In this document: positions 18,669 through 25,822 of the stretch, piece by piece
Numbering within the stretch: the first letter of the stretch is position 1
Layout of the letters: each line of letters opens with the position of its first letter
From: CALJFL01 sp036961205
Lineage (GTDB): Bacteria > Pseudomonadota > Gammaproteobacteria > Pseudomonadales > Halieaceae
Length of the DNA: 64,000 nt
Direction: 5' to 3'
Assembly: GCA_036961205.1 (NCBI GenBank)
Contig: JBALVI010000003.1
Coordinates: 372,001 to 436,000, forward strand
The notes under the pieces: generated by a model
What the model was told of the DNA's origin: nothing
Databases searched by the model: none
Seen by the model: only the letters and a program-made list of their open reading frames with translations
Made by a program: the position numbers and the translations under genes

Positions 18669-19298
18669 TTGAAGCAAGCCCTGATCAATATGCTGACCAT
18701 GCAAGATCGCATGAATACCCGTGTTCACCCGCAGTGGATAGAGCAAAACTTTGAATGGTATCGCGCAATTTGGGTCGAGTGTGGCGAACTCATTGAGCAC
18801 TTTGGTTACAAGTGGTGGAAAAAACAGCAGCCCGATTTGCCCCAGGTGCAGTTGGAAGTGATCGATATCTGGCACTTCGGGCTTTCAGCTTTGTTCCAGC
18901 CTGGCGTTGCGCTTGAAGACATGGCCGAAGCTATCGCCATGGAGTTAGCCGATCATCAGGCTAGCGGCGCCGACGTGCGGACCGCTACCGAGGTCCTGGC
19001 TCAGGATTCATTGCAGGCCAAAAGTTTTTCACCCACTAAATTTTGGGATCTGATGCTGGCATCCGGTCTGGATTTTGATTCGCTCTATACCGCCTATGTC
19101 AGTAAGAACGTATTGAACTTCTTCCGTCAGGACAATGGCTATAAAGATGGTAGCTACCGCAAAAACTGGGCGGGTCGCGAAGACAATGAGCATCTGGTGG
19201 AATTGATTGCCACCCTCGATAAATCGGCAGACGATTTTGCCGATCAAGTCTATCTGGCTCTGTCCCAGCGCTACACGGAACTTGCCCCAGCGGGCTGA
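18669..19298 (+). CDS. Dimeric dUTP diphosphatase (all-alpha, MazG-like)
   Basis: A 209-residue enzyme of the dUTPase_2 family, hydrolysing dUTP to dUMP and pyrophosphate to keep uracil out of DNA. The metal-binding acidic motifs WVECGELIEHFGYKWWKK and LEVIDIWHFGLS are both present, and a FFRQDNGYKDGSYRKNW loop is typical of the family. This all-alpha type is known from phages, trypanosomes and some bacteria, and differs from the trimeric Dut. Start is TTG at 18669 with an AGAGAG stretch upstream; ATG at 18690 is an alternative. The next gene begins 3 bases after its stop. Confidence 0.85.
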   Translation: MKQALINMLTMQDRMNTRVHPQWIEQNFEWYRAIWVECGELIEHFGYKWWKKQQPDLPQVQLEVIDIWHFGLSALFQPGVALEDMAEAIAMELADHQASGADVRTATEVLAQDSLQAKSFSPTKFWDLMLASGLDFDSLYTAYVSKNVLNFFRQDNGYKDGSYRKNWAGREDNEHLVELIATLDKSADDFADQVYLALSQRYTELAPAG

Positions 19299-19301
19299 AT
19301 C

Positions 19302-20195
19302 ATGGCCGAGGAGAACAGGCTTTCAACGTCGGCGCTTGCCAAGAAGCTGTCTATTCCCTCTCAGCAGCTGTTTGTCACCCTCAGAGATTACGGCTGGATA
19401 GAGCGTCAGGGAGAGCACTGGGGCCTGACCCCCAAAGGTGAATTTGAGGGCGGCACCTACCAGAACAGTCGTCGCTTCGGTCGCTACATCGTTTGGCCTG
19501 ATACTATCGAGGCCCATCCGCTCATCGTGGCCATTGAAAGCAGCCAGCGCATAACAGCAGCCGGCATGCGCAGATATTACCCACGCATACATCCCCGGCA
19601 AATTAATCGCGCTCTGGCAGAAATGGGTTTGCAGCACCACAGCATCGTCGGTTGGGAGTTGAGTGCGCTTGGCAGAACCCTGGGCGGCCAACAGGAAGAG
19701 AGTGAAAATACGGGTGCGTTTTATGTCACCTGGCCTCATGAAATTGTCGATCACCCGGTAGTACACCGTGAACTGACCCGCCAGACCGATCAGAATGAAC
19801 CGTCTGCAGCTCCCGCCAACTCCTCGGAGCCTGACTTGTTTTCCAACGCTACGCGTTCGGTAGACGAGTTCAACGGGATCGACGGGCATGGTTTAAATGG
19901 ACGGTTAGAGATGCGGGTCTGCAACTGGCTGTACCTGGCGCAGCTAGCGCATGCGTATCGGCGCGCATTACCTACCGAAGAGCTTGTGCTGGCGGATTTT
20001 TACCTGCCCGCGGGAAATGTCTATATCGATTGTTGGGAAGCGGATGTACCCGCCACTGAGTTGTCGGCAAAATTGCACAAGCGTGATATCTACAAAGAGC
20101 TGGGATTGCGGACTATTGAAGTTAATGCTGTCGACGCAGAAAAACTGGATGAAGTTCTGGGCAGAGGCCTGCTGGCCTTTGGTATTCGCTGTTAG
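19302..20195 (+). CDS. Winged-helix protein with PD-(D/E)xK nuclease-like C-terminus
   Basis: A 297-residue protein I do not recognise as a named gene. Residues 5-50 resemble the C-terminal domain of phage antirepressors (helices, then GWIERQGEHWGLTPKG and a GG turn). A similar pattern recurs at about 100-128 (ALAEMGL, GWELSALGRTLGG), suggesting an internal duplication. Residues 200-297 look like a PD-(D/E)xK fold of the helicase-associated type: Glu203 in RLEMRVCNWLY, Asp232 in ADFYLP, Asp243 in YIDCWE, and a lysine-rich helix AKLHKRDIYKELG before a LRTIEV strand. It is translationally linked to the dUTPase, pointing to DNA quality control. Function is inference. Confidence 0.65.
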   Translation: MAEENRLSTSALAKKLSIPSQQLFVTLRDYGWIERQGEHWGLTPKGEFEGGTYQNSRRFGRYIVWPDTIEAHPLIVAIESSQRITAAGMRRYYPRIHPRQINRALAEMGLQHHSIVGWELSALGRTLGGQQEESENTGAFYVTWPHEIVDHPVVHRELTRQTDQNEPSAAPANSSEPDLFSNATRSVDEFNGIDGHGLNGRLEMRVCNWLYLAQLAHAYRRALPTEELVLADFYLPAGNVYIDCWEADVPATELSAKLHKRDIYKELGLRTIEVNAVDAEKLDEVLGRGLLAFGIRC

Positions 20196-20476
20196 AGAAT
20201 CTCGTTTATCTTGTGAGCCAGTTCGAAATCGCGCCGACTAATCCCTCCGGCGTCGTGTGTCGTGAGGCTGATGATTACCTTGCCGTACACATTTGACCAC
20301 TCCGGGTGATGGTTCATCGCCTCCGCCAGCAAGGCGACTTGTGACATAAACCCCCATGCCCGAATGAAGTCGTCGAAGGAAAACTGCCGATAAAGTTTTT
20401 CGTCCTGTATTTCCCAGCCAGTTAACTCAGCCAGTTCGGTGGCTATTTCTGTGCTACCCAGCGCGGGAACTTTCAC
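20192..20476 (-). CDS. phhB: Pterin-4a-carbinolamine dehydratase
   Basis: About 94 residues. Dehydrates 4a-hydroxytetrahydrobiopterin, recycling the pterin cofactor of phenylalanine hydroxylase. The family's active-site motif appears as AEAMNHHPEWSNVYGKV, with the histidine pair and the tryptophan, followed by LTTHDAGGIS. I choose a GTG at 20476 preceded by AGGAG at good spacing; the frame opens at 20539 but inside the trmA stop region. It lies 35 bases after trmA and overlaps the convergent nuclease-like gene by 4 bases. No phenylalanine hydroxylase gene is in the window. Confidence 0.87.
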   Translation of the reverse strand: MKVPALGSTEIATELAELTGWEIQDEKLYRQFSFDDFIRAWGFMSQVALLAEAMNHHPEWSNVYGKVIISLTTHDAGGISRRDFELAHKINEIL

Positions 20477-20511
20477 TGATACGTTCTCCTGATGATGTTC
20501 GAATGAATGCG

Positions 20512-21606
20512 CTAACGGCGCAACAGCAGTACGCCGCACTCCATATGGTGCGTATACGGGAACTGGTCAAACATGGCAAAGCGAGCGATACGATGGCTAC
20601 TGTGCAGGGTTTTCAAGTTGTTCGCCAGTGTCTGTGGGTTACACGAAATATAGAGGATAGCGTCAAAGTCGGCCACCATTGCCACCGTATCATCATCGAG
20701 TCCTGCCCTGGGGGGGTCGACAAAGACCGTGCGTAAGTCAAACTCCGCGAGTGGTTTTGGCAGGCTAGCCAAGCGGCGAAATTCACGTTTCCCCGCCATC
20801 GCTTCTACAACCTCGGCTGCGGATAACCGAATGACATCTACATTATCAATCTCGTTGGCCTGAAGGTTATGATTCGCTGCCCGTGTAGACACCTTGGAAA
20901 GTTCGGTGGCCACAACATGATCAAATTTCTCCGCTAGCGGTAGAGTGAAGTTTCCGTTGCCACAAAAAAGCTCGAGCAGATCGCCGTTAAGGCCTTCAGC
21001 GGAATCTCTTGCCCACTCGACCATCTTCTGGTTTACCGCGGCATTGGGCTGGGTGAAGGCCTGTTCAAACTGGCGAAATTCGTACTGGCGACCGTGAACC
21101 GAAAGACATTCGGTCACATAATCTCGACTCAGAACCACTTTCTGCTTCCGGCTGCGGCCAACGACACTCACACCCAGGTAAGAAGCGAGAGTATTGGCTT
21201 CACTCTCCCAGGCGTCGTCCAGACGTCGGTGATAAATCAGAGTGATCAATGTGTCCCCTGCCAATGTGTCCAGAAATTCAACCTGGAATAGCCGGGCTCG
21301 TAGTGTTTCATTCGCTTTAACTTGATCGAGTAATTTGCCCATCAGCAACTGAATTCGATTCGAGGCGATGGGAAAGCGAGTAATCTCTACCGGCATTTTA
21401 GGGGCGTCACGACGGAACATAGCGTAGTAGAGGTCGTCACCTTCATGCCACATACGAAATTCAGCGCGCATACGATACGCCTCCACTTGAGAGGCGATAA
21501 CGACAGGGGTCGGCGGCTCGAAAGGCGCTAGTAACGCAGCAGTTTCTTCTGCCTTGGCTTCAAGGAGAGACTCGTAATCATCAGGCTTTACATTAGTTAA
21601 CGGCAT
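20512..21606 (-). CDS. trmA: tRNA (uracil-54-C5)-methyltransferase
   Basis: A 364-residue SAM-dependent enzyme making m5U54 in tRNA T-loops. Key motifs: SAM site DLLELFCGNGNFTLPLA, VFVDPPRAGLDD, and the catalytic nucleophile in YISCNPQTLA; the C-terminal MECGVLLLRR end contains the general-base glutamate region. Length matches E. coli TrmA (366). The ATG at 21606 overlaps the upstream stop as TGATG. It belongs to a run of tRNA-modification genes (tusDCBE). Confidence 0.95.
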   Translation of the reverse strand: MPLTNVKPDDYESLLEAKAEETAALLAPFEPPTPVVIASQVEAYRMRAEFRMWHEGDDLYYAMFRRDAPKMPVEITRFPIASNRIQLLMGKLLDQVKANETLRARLFQVEFLDTLAGDTLITLIYHRRLDDAWESEANTLASYLGVSVVGRSRKQKVVLSRDYVTECLSVHGRQYEFRQFEQAFTQPNAAVNQKMVEWARDSAEGLNGDLLELFCGNGNFTLPLAEKFDHVVATELSKVSTRAANHNLQANEIDNVDVIRLSAAEVVEAMAGKREFRRLASLPKPLAEFDLRTVFVDPPRAGLDDDTVAMVADFDAILYISCNPQTLANNLKTLHSSHRIARFAMFDQFPYTHHMECGVLLLRR

Positions 21607-22613
21607 CAGTGCAGGGCGTTCCGGTTTCGGTTTTGCCAAAGATCCTCGGCCTGCGCTCTGGCTTGTACAAGTGATAGATCTGGTTTTAAAGCAAGCAAGC
21701 CGACGGTTGCTGTTGCCAGGGTCGCCTCCAGCCCATAGGTGTTTGATTGGTCACCTCGCCAAAGCTGGCGTAGTGGGTCCGTTGACAGTGCTGCTTCGCC
21801 GGCAATTCGGGTGTCGATTGCGCGGGGCAGAATTTGTTCCTGGAAATTTGTCTCGTCTAACAACATCAATCGGGTATCGGCCTGGGGTTTTACTTCAACC
21901 TCACCGCCATCGCCTTTGAAAACAATCGACCGTGGTTGCGCAAGCAGTCGATCTGCTTCCTGATGCAGACGACCATAAGCCGGGTGGAAAATGCTTTGAA
22001 TACTGCTTGCACAGCGCAGCGGATTGACCATGCGTGCCAGAGTATTGACTGGCGAGCGCAGCCCAAGTAAGGGCTTGAGCTGCATAATATCTTCCAGAGC
22101 AGGGCAGATGTGCGCTAGTGGCATGTAGCATACGCGCTTGTCTGTGAGGCTTGCGCGAGCTTCCTGCCAGCTAGTGGCGATAGGCAGCCCCAGCGCCTGC
22201 CATGCCTGCTCTGTATACAGGCGGCCCACAGTGTGGCCTGCGCTACCATGTACAAATACGGAATGCCCAGCCTCCGCCAACAATAGAATGCTCAGAATGA
22301 ACCAGGGGTGTTGGCTTCGTTTGCCCGCGTAGCTAGACCAATCCAGATCTGCTTGCGGCAACTCTTCCGAAGGGGGCAATACGGCTCTGCAGGCGTCGAC
22401 AAATCCGGCGAGTTCTTCACCGCTTTCTTCCTTGACCCGCAGCAGCATCAGGAAGGCTCCGAGTTGGAGTTGTTCGACTTCACCAGCGAGTATCATGGTG
22501 AAAGCCTGACGTGCTTCTTGGCGAGATAATGATCGCGTGCCCGCTTTACCCTTGCCCAGGATACGAACAAAAGGCGCGAAGGGATGTTCGTTTGGTAAGT
22601 CAGTCGCAGTCAT
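21606..22613 (-). CDS. ybiB: YbiB/TrpD2-like nucleic-acid-binding glycosyltransferase-family protein
   Basis: A 335-residue protein with the anthranilate phosphoribosyltransferase fold (LSRQEARQAFTMILAGEVE at the N-terminus, FVHGSAGHTVGRLYTEQ, and LRSPVNTLARMVNPL). E. coli YbiB, the model for this branch, binds nucleic acid rather than making tryptophan; no trp genes are near. Sitting between tusE and trmA, it fits an RNA- or DNA-associated role. The stop overlaps the trmA start; the start lies 5 bases after tusE. Confidence 0.87.
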   Translation of the reverse strand: MTATDLPNEHPFAPFVRILGKGKAGTRSLSRQEARQAFTMILAGEVEQLQLGAFLMLLRVKEESGEELAGFVDACRAVLPPSEELPQADLDWSSYAGKRSQHPWFILSILLLAEAGHSVFVHGSAGHTVGRLYTEQAWQALGLPIATSWQEARASLTDKRVCYMPLAHICPALEDIMQLKPLLGLRSPVNTLARMVNPLRCASSIQSIFHPAYGRLHQEADRLLAQPRSIVFKGDGGEVEVKPQADTRLMLLDETNFQEQILPRAIDTRIAGEAALSTDPLRQLWRGDQSNTYGLEATLATATVGLLALKPDLSLVQARAQAEDLWQNRNRNALH

Positions 22614-22618
22614 TTAGA

Positions 22619-22951
22619 TCACAAACAGTTATCGGGTTTTGGTAGCCCGGCGATCTTGCTACCAATTTTTGCGGGGGAGCCGGGGAATAGTGACAATAGA
22701 TAAGCACTATTGCCTTTTTCTGGTCCTAGCTTGATCTTGCAGTATTTTACCAGTGCCCGCATCGCGGGGCTGTTGTCGAATTCCAGGTAAAATTTGCGCA
22801 ATAGTTCTATTACTTCCCAGTGCTCTGAGGTTAAGGCTATGTTTTCAGCAAGTGCAAGTTGATCGGCTAGCGCTTCGTTCCAAGCCGTGTAATCGAGAAG
22901 AAAGCCTTCTTTGTCCAGCCTGCTACCGCTTGGGCTATGGGCTAGTACCAT
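22619..22951 (-). CDS. tusE: TusE sulfur-relay protein (DsrC family)
   Basis: A 110-residue protein that takes persulfide sulfur from TusBCD and hands it to MnmA for 2-thiouridine at tRNA position 34. Family features: GFLLDYTAWNEALADQLA, LTSEHWEVIELLRKFY and the single reactive cysteine second from the end (KPDNCL). It lacks the second upstream cysteine used by dissimilatory DsrC, which favours the tRNA role. It overlaps tusB by 10 bases. Confidence 0.93.
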   Translation of the reverse strand: MVLAHSPSGSRLDKEGFLLDYTAWNEALADQLALAENIALTSEHWEVIELLRKFYLEFDNSPAMRALVKYCKIKLGPEKGNSAYLLSLFPGSPAKIGSKIAGLPKPDNCL

Positions 22952-23229
22952 GCTTGCTGCCTGGGGTATTTCTCGGTCAGGACGACAAATTCGTCGTAAT
23001 CAATTTGTCTGATATGAGCCGGCAGGACATCCGTTAATCCGGCAGCAGCAACATCTGACTTCAGCGCACAAATGGCCACGCCGGAACGTTCCAAAACAGT
23101 AAGGGGCTCCGGGAGAGCGCCATAGACGCCATCGCCTAGCAACAGCAGACTATCCTGGCTCGATAACAATGATAAGCAGTCATTGAACGCTGGTGTGTCG
23201 GGTAATGCGTTGAGCGTATGTAGAATCAC
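22942..23229 (-). CDS. tusB: TusB sulfur-relay subunit (DsrH family)
   Basis: A 95-residue subunit of the TusBCD sulfur carrier. The family's core strand-turn DSLLLLGDGVYGAL and ALKSDVAAAGL are present. It starts 1 base after the tusC stop and overlaps tusE, so all four tus genes should be translated together. Confidence 0.9.
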   Translation of the reverse strand: MILHTLNALPDTPAFNDCLSLLSSQDSLLLLGDGVYGALPEPLTVLERSGVAICALKSDVAAAGLTDVLPAHIRQIDYDEFVVLTEKYPRQQAWY

Positions 23230-23230
23230 G

Positions 23231-23599
23231 TCAAAAACTCAGCAGGTGCTGGTGATTGCACATAAGCGTGCGCAGGGCGTCTCTATCCAGTAGCCGAGCC
23301 TGGGGAGGTAACACCTGCGGGTCGATGCCAAATTTCGCCGTGGCCTGTGCGTCCACCCAGAAAGTCTCTATGTCATAGAGGGGGAGCGAGGCGATATTCT
23401 TACCGATATTTTTCGAACCAATAGTTGAAGCATCCTGTTCTGGTATCAACTGCAGTACACCAGCGCCCAAAAAGAGGACGTTCACTGACTGTTCGAAGGC
23501 CCCCGCTGCGAGTGCAGCATCAATTCCCGATCTGCTAAGGCCACTCCCATAAGGCGAGTGACGAAGTACCACAAGCGTTTGTCCACTATTGCTGCTCAT
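23231..23599 (-). CDS. tusC: TusC sulfur-relay subunit (DsrF family)
   Basis: Subunit of the TusBCD complex, 122 residues from the ATG at 23599. Characteristic LRHSPYGSGLSRSGIDAAL, VLFLGAGVLQLIP and LPLYDIETFWVDA blocks align with E. coli TusC. A longer frame opens at a GTG at 23611 that would overlap tusD; the ATG with GGTGG upstream is preferred. Confidence 0.9.
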   Translation of the reverse strand: MSSNSGQTLVVLRHSPYGSGLSRSGIDAALAAGAFEQSVNVLFLGAGVLQLIPEQDASTIGSKNIGKNIASLPLYDIETFWVDAQATAKFGIDPQVLPPQARLLDRDALRTLMCNHQHLLSF

Positions 23600-23603
23600 C
23601 ACA

Positions 23604-23996
23604 TCAGCCACCGAAAGTTACCAGGCGGTCGGACTTGTTAGTGGCTTCTACCAACAGTCCTAGTCCACCGATGCTAAAAGCTGGATGCAAGGTAGCTGCC
23701 TGTAAGTTGTGCCGTACCGACTCCCGTTGGTCAACAACGCCTCGTTTCAGAGCCGAACTGATGCAGCAGATGAGTTCTATGTCGTGATCCTCAGCTAAAG
23801 CGCTCCATAAGGGCAGGGTGCCAAGCTCGTCTTGTGGAGATACTCTCGTCGCGAGGCCAGTTTCGACACCGGCGTCCAGGAAAAACACCCGTAATATGCT
23901 ATGCCCCTTAGCTAGCACCGCCGCTGCGAAGCGAGCCGCAGCGAGGTTGCTGGTGCCCGTAGCAGGTGCGGAAAGAACCAGTAGTGAGTAGTTCAT
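23604..23996 (-). CDS. tusD: TusD sulfur-relay subunit (DsrE family)
   Basis: A 130-residue subunit that accepts sulfur from TusA on a cysteine. The motif CCISSALKRGVVD aligns with E. coli ICVAAALRRGVVD, the second of the two cysteines matching the catalytic one. SIGGLGLLVEATNKSDRLV closes the domain. ATG at 23996 chosen; the frame opens at a TTG at 24014. First gene of the tus-ybiB-trmA run, separated from yccA by a terminator. Confidence 0.92.
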   Translation of the reverse strand: MNYSLLVLSAPATGTSNLAAARFAAAVLAKGHSILRVFFLDAGVETGLATRVSPQDELGTLPLWSALAEDHDIELICCISSALKRGVVDQRESVRHNLQAATLHPAFSIGGLGLLVEATNKSDRLVTFGG

Positions 23997-24013
23997 GAAA
24001 ATGCCGGGCAACA

Positions 24014-24043
24014 AACAAAAAACCCCGGTAGATACCGGGGTTT
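24014..24043 (-). terminator. Rho-independent terminator after yccA
   Basis: Perfect inverted repeat AAACCCCGGTA/TACCGGGGTTT (24020-24043). Read on the minus strand it is followed by a run of seven Ts, placed 20 bases beyond the yccA stop and before tusD. Confidence 0.88.
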
Positions 24044-24062
24044 AATCATCAAGCCGAGATTT

Positions 24063-24737
24063 TTAATCGTCGCCGCCAAACGCGGTCAACAAGTGCAGCA
24101 GGTGAATAAACAGATTGTAGATATCCAGGTACAAAGCGACAGTCGCGCGAATATAGTTGGTTTCGCCACCGTTGATAATCCGGCTGGTATCAAACAGGAT
24201 GAGGCCAGACATGATCATTACCATCGCCGCGGAGATGGTCAGCGAAAGCGCCGGAATATTCAGGAAAATATTCGCCACCATTGCGACCACTGCAACTAAC
24301 AATCCTACCATCAAGAACCCGCCCATGTAGGAGAAGTCCTTGCGCGTGGTAAGGGCATAGGCGGAGAGTCCGAAGAACACCACGCCGGTGCCACCCAGAG
24401 CCTGCATCACCAGAGCTGGTCCGCCTGGCATAGCCATGTAGTGGTTGAGCATGGGGCCGAGTGAGGCACCCATAACACCAGTGAAGGCGAAAATAGCGAT
24501 TAAGCCCTTGCTGGAGTCAGCCATTTTGTGGACGACGAAGAGAAGACCAAACCCGACCAGCATGAGAATGAGTGCTGCACCGTGCGGCAGACCTATTGCC
24601 ATAGATACGCCCGCGGTTAGGCCGCTGAACAACAAGGTCATGCCCAGAAGCATGTAGGTATTTTTCAGTACTTTATTGGTGCTGAGAACCGACTCCATGC
24701 CTGCGCTTTGCATGTTGTACAAACTTTTGTCTTGCAT
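24063..24737 (-). CDS. yccA: Bax inhibitor-1 family membrane protein (YccA-like)
   Basis: A 224-residue seven-helix inner-membrane protein of the BI-1/YccA family. YccA in E. coli modulates the FtsH protease; others are pH-sensitive calcium leaks. The N-terminus (MQDKSLYNMQSAGMESVLST) and VLKNTYMLLGMTLLFSGLTAG are typical, and the C-terminal helix YLDIYNLFIHLLHLL with conserved aspartates forms the putative gate. It has its own promoter and terminator. Confidence 0.92.
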   Translation of the reverse strand: MQDKSLYNMQSAGMESVLSTNKVLKNTYMLLGMTLLFSGLTAGVSMAIGLPHGAALILMLVGFGLLFVVHKMADSSKGLIAIFAFTGVMGASLGPMLNHYMAMPGGPALVMQALGGTGVVFFGLSAYALTTRKDFSYMGGFLMVGLLVAVVAMVANIFLNIPALSLTISAAMVMIMSGLILFDTSRIINGGETNYIRATVALYLDIYNLFIHLLHLLTAFGGDD

Positions 24738-24785
24738 CGTTAACTCCGTAAACCCATTGACGCGAAATGCGTTTGTTACTTGCCA

Positions 24786-24814
24786 ATAATAAAGGTGAAA
24801 TCAATAAATTCCAA
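24786..24814 (-). promoter_or_regulatory. Sigma-70 promoter for yccA
   Basis: On the minus strand TTGGAA, 17 bases, TATTAT, about 49 bases before the yccA start codon. Good match to consensus. Confidence 0.6.
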
Positions 24815-24971
24815 CCATGTATTAAATGGGGGTATTTGCCGAAATTCCAAGGCCTCTAGGCTGCTTAGTTTCGGTGCGTTTACCGCCTAAATATTGGAGC
24901 TGCAAAAAGTGAATTAGTTCATTCAATTTTGGTGGAAAAACGCAGGGGTTACTCCCAAAGATCCCCAGGTT

Positions 24972-25502
24972 TCAAGACGCGGCCAGCGTCTTCTTCAGGT
25001 CTTTTTTCTCGCGTTTCAAATCTTTCACTTCGTCCCGTTCATATTGTATTTTAGAGTTGTACTGCCCTTTAACGGTTCGTACTTCCTCGGCAACGTCATC
25101 CTGCCAGGCTACCGCCGCACCAACACTGCCCACGTAGCGCGTTTGATTGTTTAGCCGACGAACTTCTTGGTCTCGCTCTTCCTCATATTTTGCAACCTTC
25201 TTTACGCTGCGTTCGACTAAGGTTTCTATTTCAGTAAGCCGACGTTTGGCTCTGGTAATTTCGTGGGAAAAAGTTTCCGTGCCAGCTGGCTGGGAAGTTG
25301 TGGAGCGGGTGCCTGCCGATGGTTTTGATTGCTCAGGGGCGCTAGGGCCTTCAATACTCCCTTCCTTGGCATCTGCGCCGCAGGGTCGTTCACTGAACAC
25401 TGCATGGCCCCACTGGTCGGTGCAGCGGAAATACTTGGTTTGTGCTTGCACAAGCAAGGCGGGAAGAATTAGTAATAGTACGATTAGTGGGTATCTGGTC
25501 AT
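24972..25502 (-). CDS. Secreted DUF4124 protein with coiled coil
   Basis: A 176-residue periplasmic protein. The signal peptide MTRYPLIVLLLILPALLVQAQ precedes a DUF4124 domain (KYFRCTDQWGHAVFSERPCG, with its two cysteines), then a Ser/Thr/Pro-rich linker and a charged C-terminal helix (about 85-170) likely to form a coiled coil. DUF4124 proteins are common in Proteobacteria and functionally uncharacterised. Monocistronic. Confidence 0.82.
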   Translation of the reverse strand: MTRYPLIVLLLILPALLVQAQTKYFRCTDQWGHAVFSERPCGADAKEGSIEGPSAPEQSKPSAGTRSTTSQPAGTETFSHEITRAKRRLTEIETLVERSVKKVAKYEEERDQEVRRLNNQTRYVGSVGAAVAWQDDVAEEVRTVKGQYNSKIQYERDEVKDLKREKKDLKKTLAAS

Positions 25503-25610
25503 TTCGACTCGGTTCCTAGTCAGCCACAGGTTAACTATAGTCGAAATTACACGATTTCTCTAAATAGGAGTGTTTCGGCGCCGTAGTGGGAAACTGTAAG
25601 GTCGGAAGCA

Positions 25611-25637
25611 AAAAAAAGGCCCCAAAAGGGACCTTTT
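25611..25637 (-). terminator. Terminator after tRNA-Ser
   Basis: On the minus strand AAAAGGTCCC TTTT GGGGCCTTTT with one G-U pair, followed by more Ts, beginning 7 bases past the tRNA 3' end. Confidence 0.85.
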
Positions 25638-25643
25638 AAAAAA

Positions 25644-25733
25644 TGGCGGTGGGCTAAGGATTCGAACCTTAGGAGGGGATAAACCCTCAACGGTTTTCAA
25701 GACCGCCGCTTTCGACCACTCAGCCAGCCCACC
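25644..25733 (-). tRNA. tRNA-Ser (anticodon TGA)
   Basis: A 90-base class II tRNA: acceptor GGTGGGC with GCCCACC, anticodon loop CTTGAAA giving TGA (complement at 25697-25699), long variable arm, GGTTCGAATCC T-arm, encoded CCA. Own promoter upstream and terminator downstream. Confidence 0.97.
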
Positions 25734-25779
25734 GAAAAACTCTTTGTCTGTACAACCTCGCATGCGCGAAGCAGGCGAG

Positions 25780-25807
25780 ATTATACAGTTCTAAAACGCC
25801 CAAACAA
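25780..25807 (-). promoter_or_regulatory. Promoter for tRNA-Ser
   Basis: On the minus strand TTGTTT, 16 bases, perfect TATAAT, 46 bases before the mature 5' end of the tRNA. Confidence 0.7.
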
Positions 25808-25822
25808 GAGGCTTTTGTGGTT

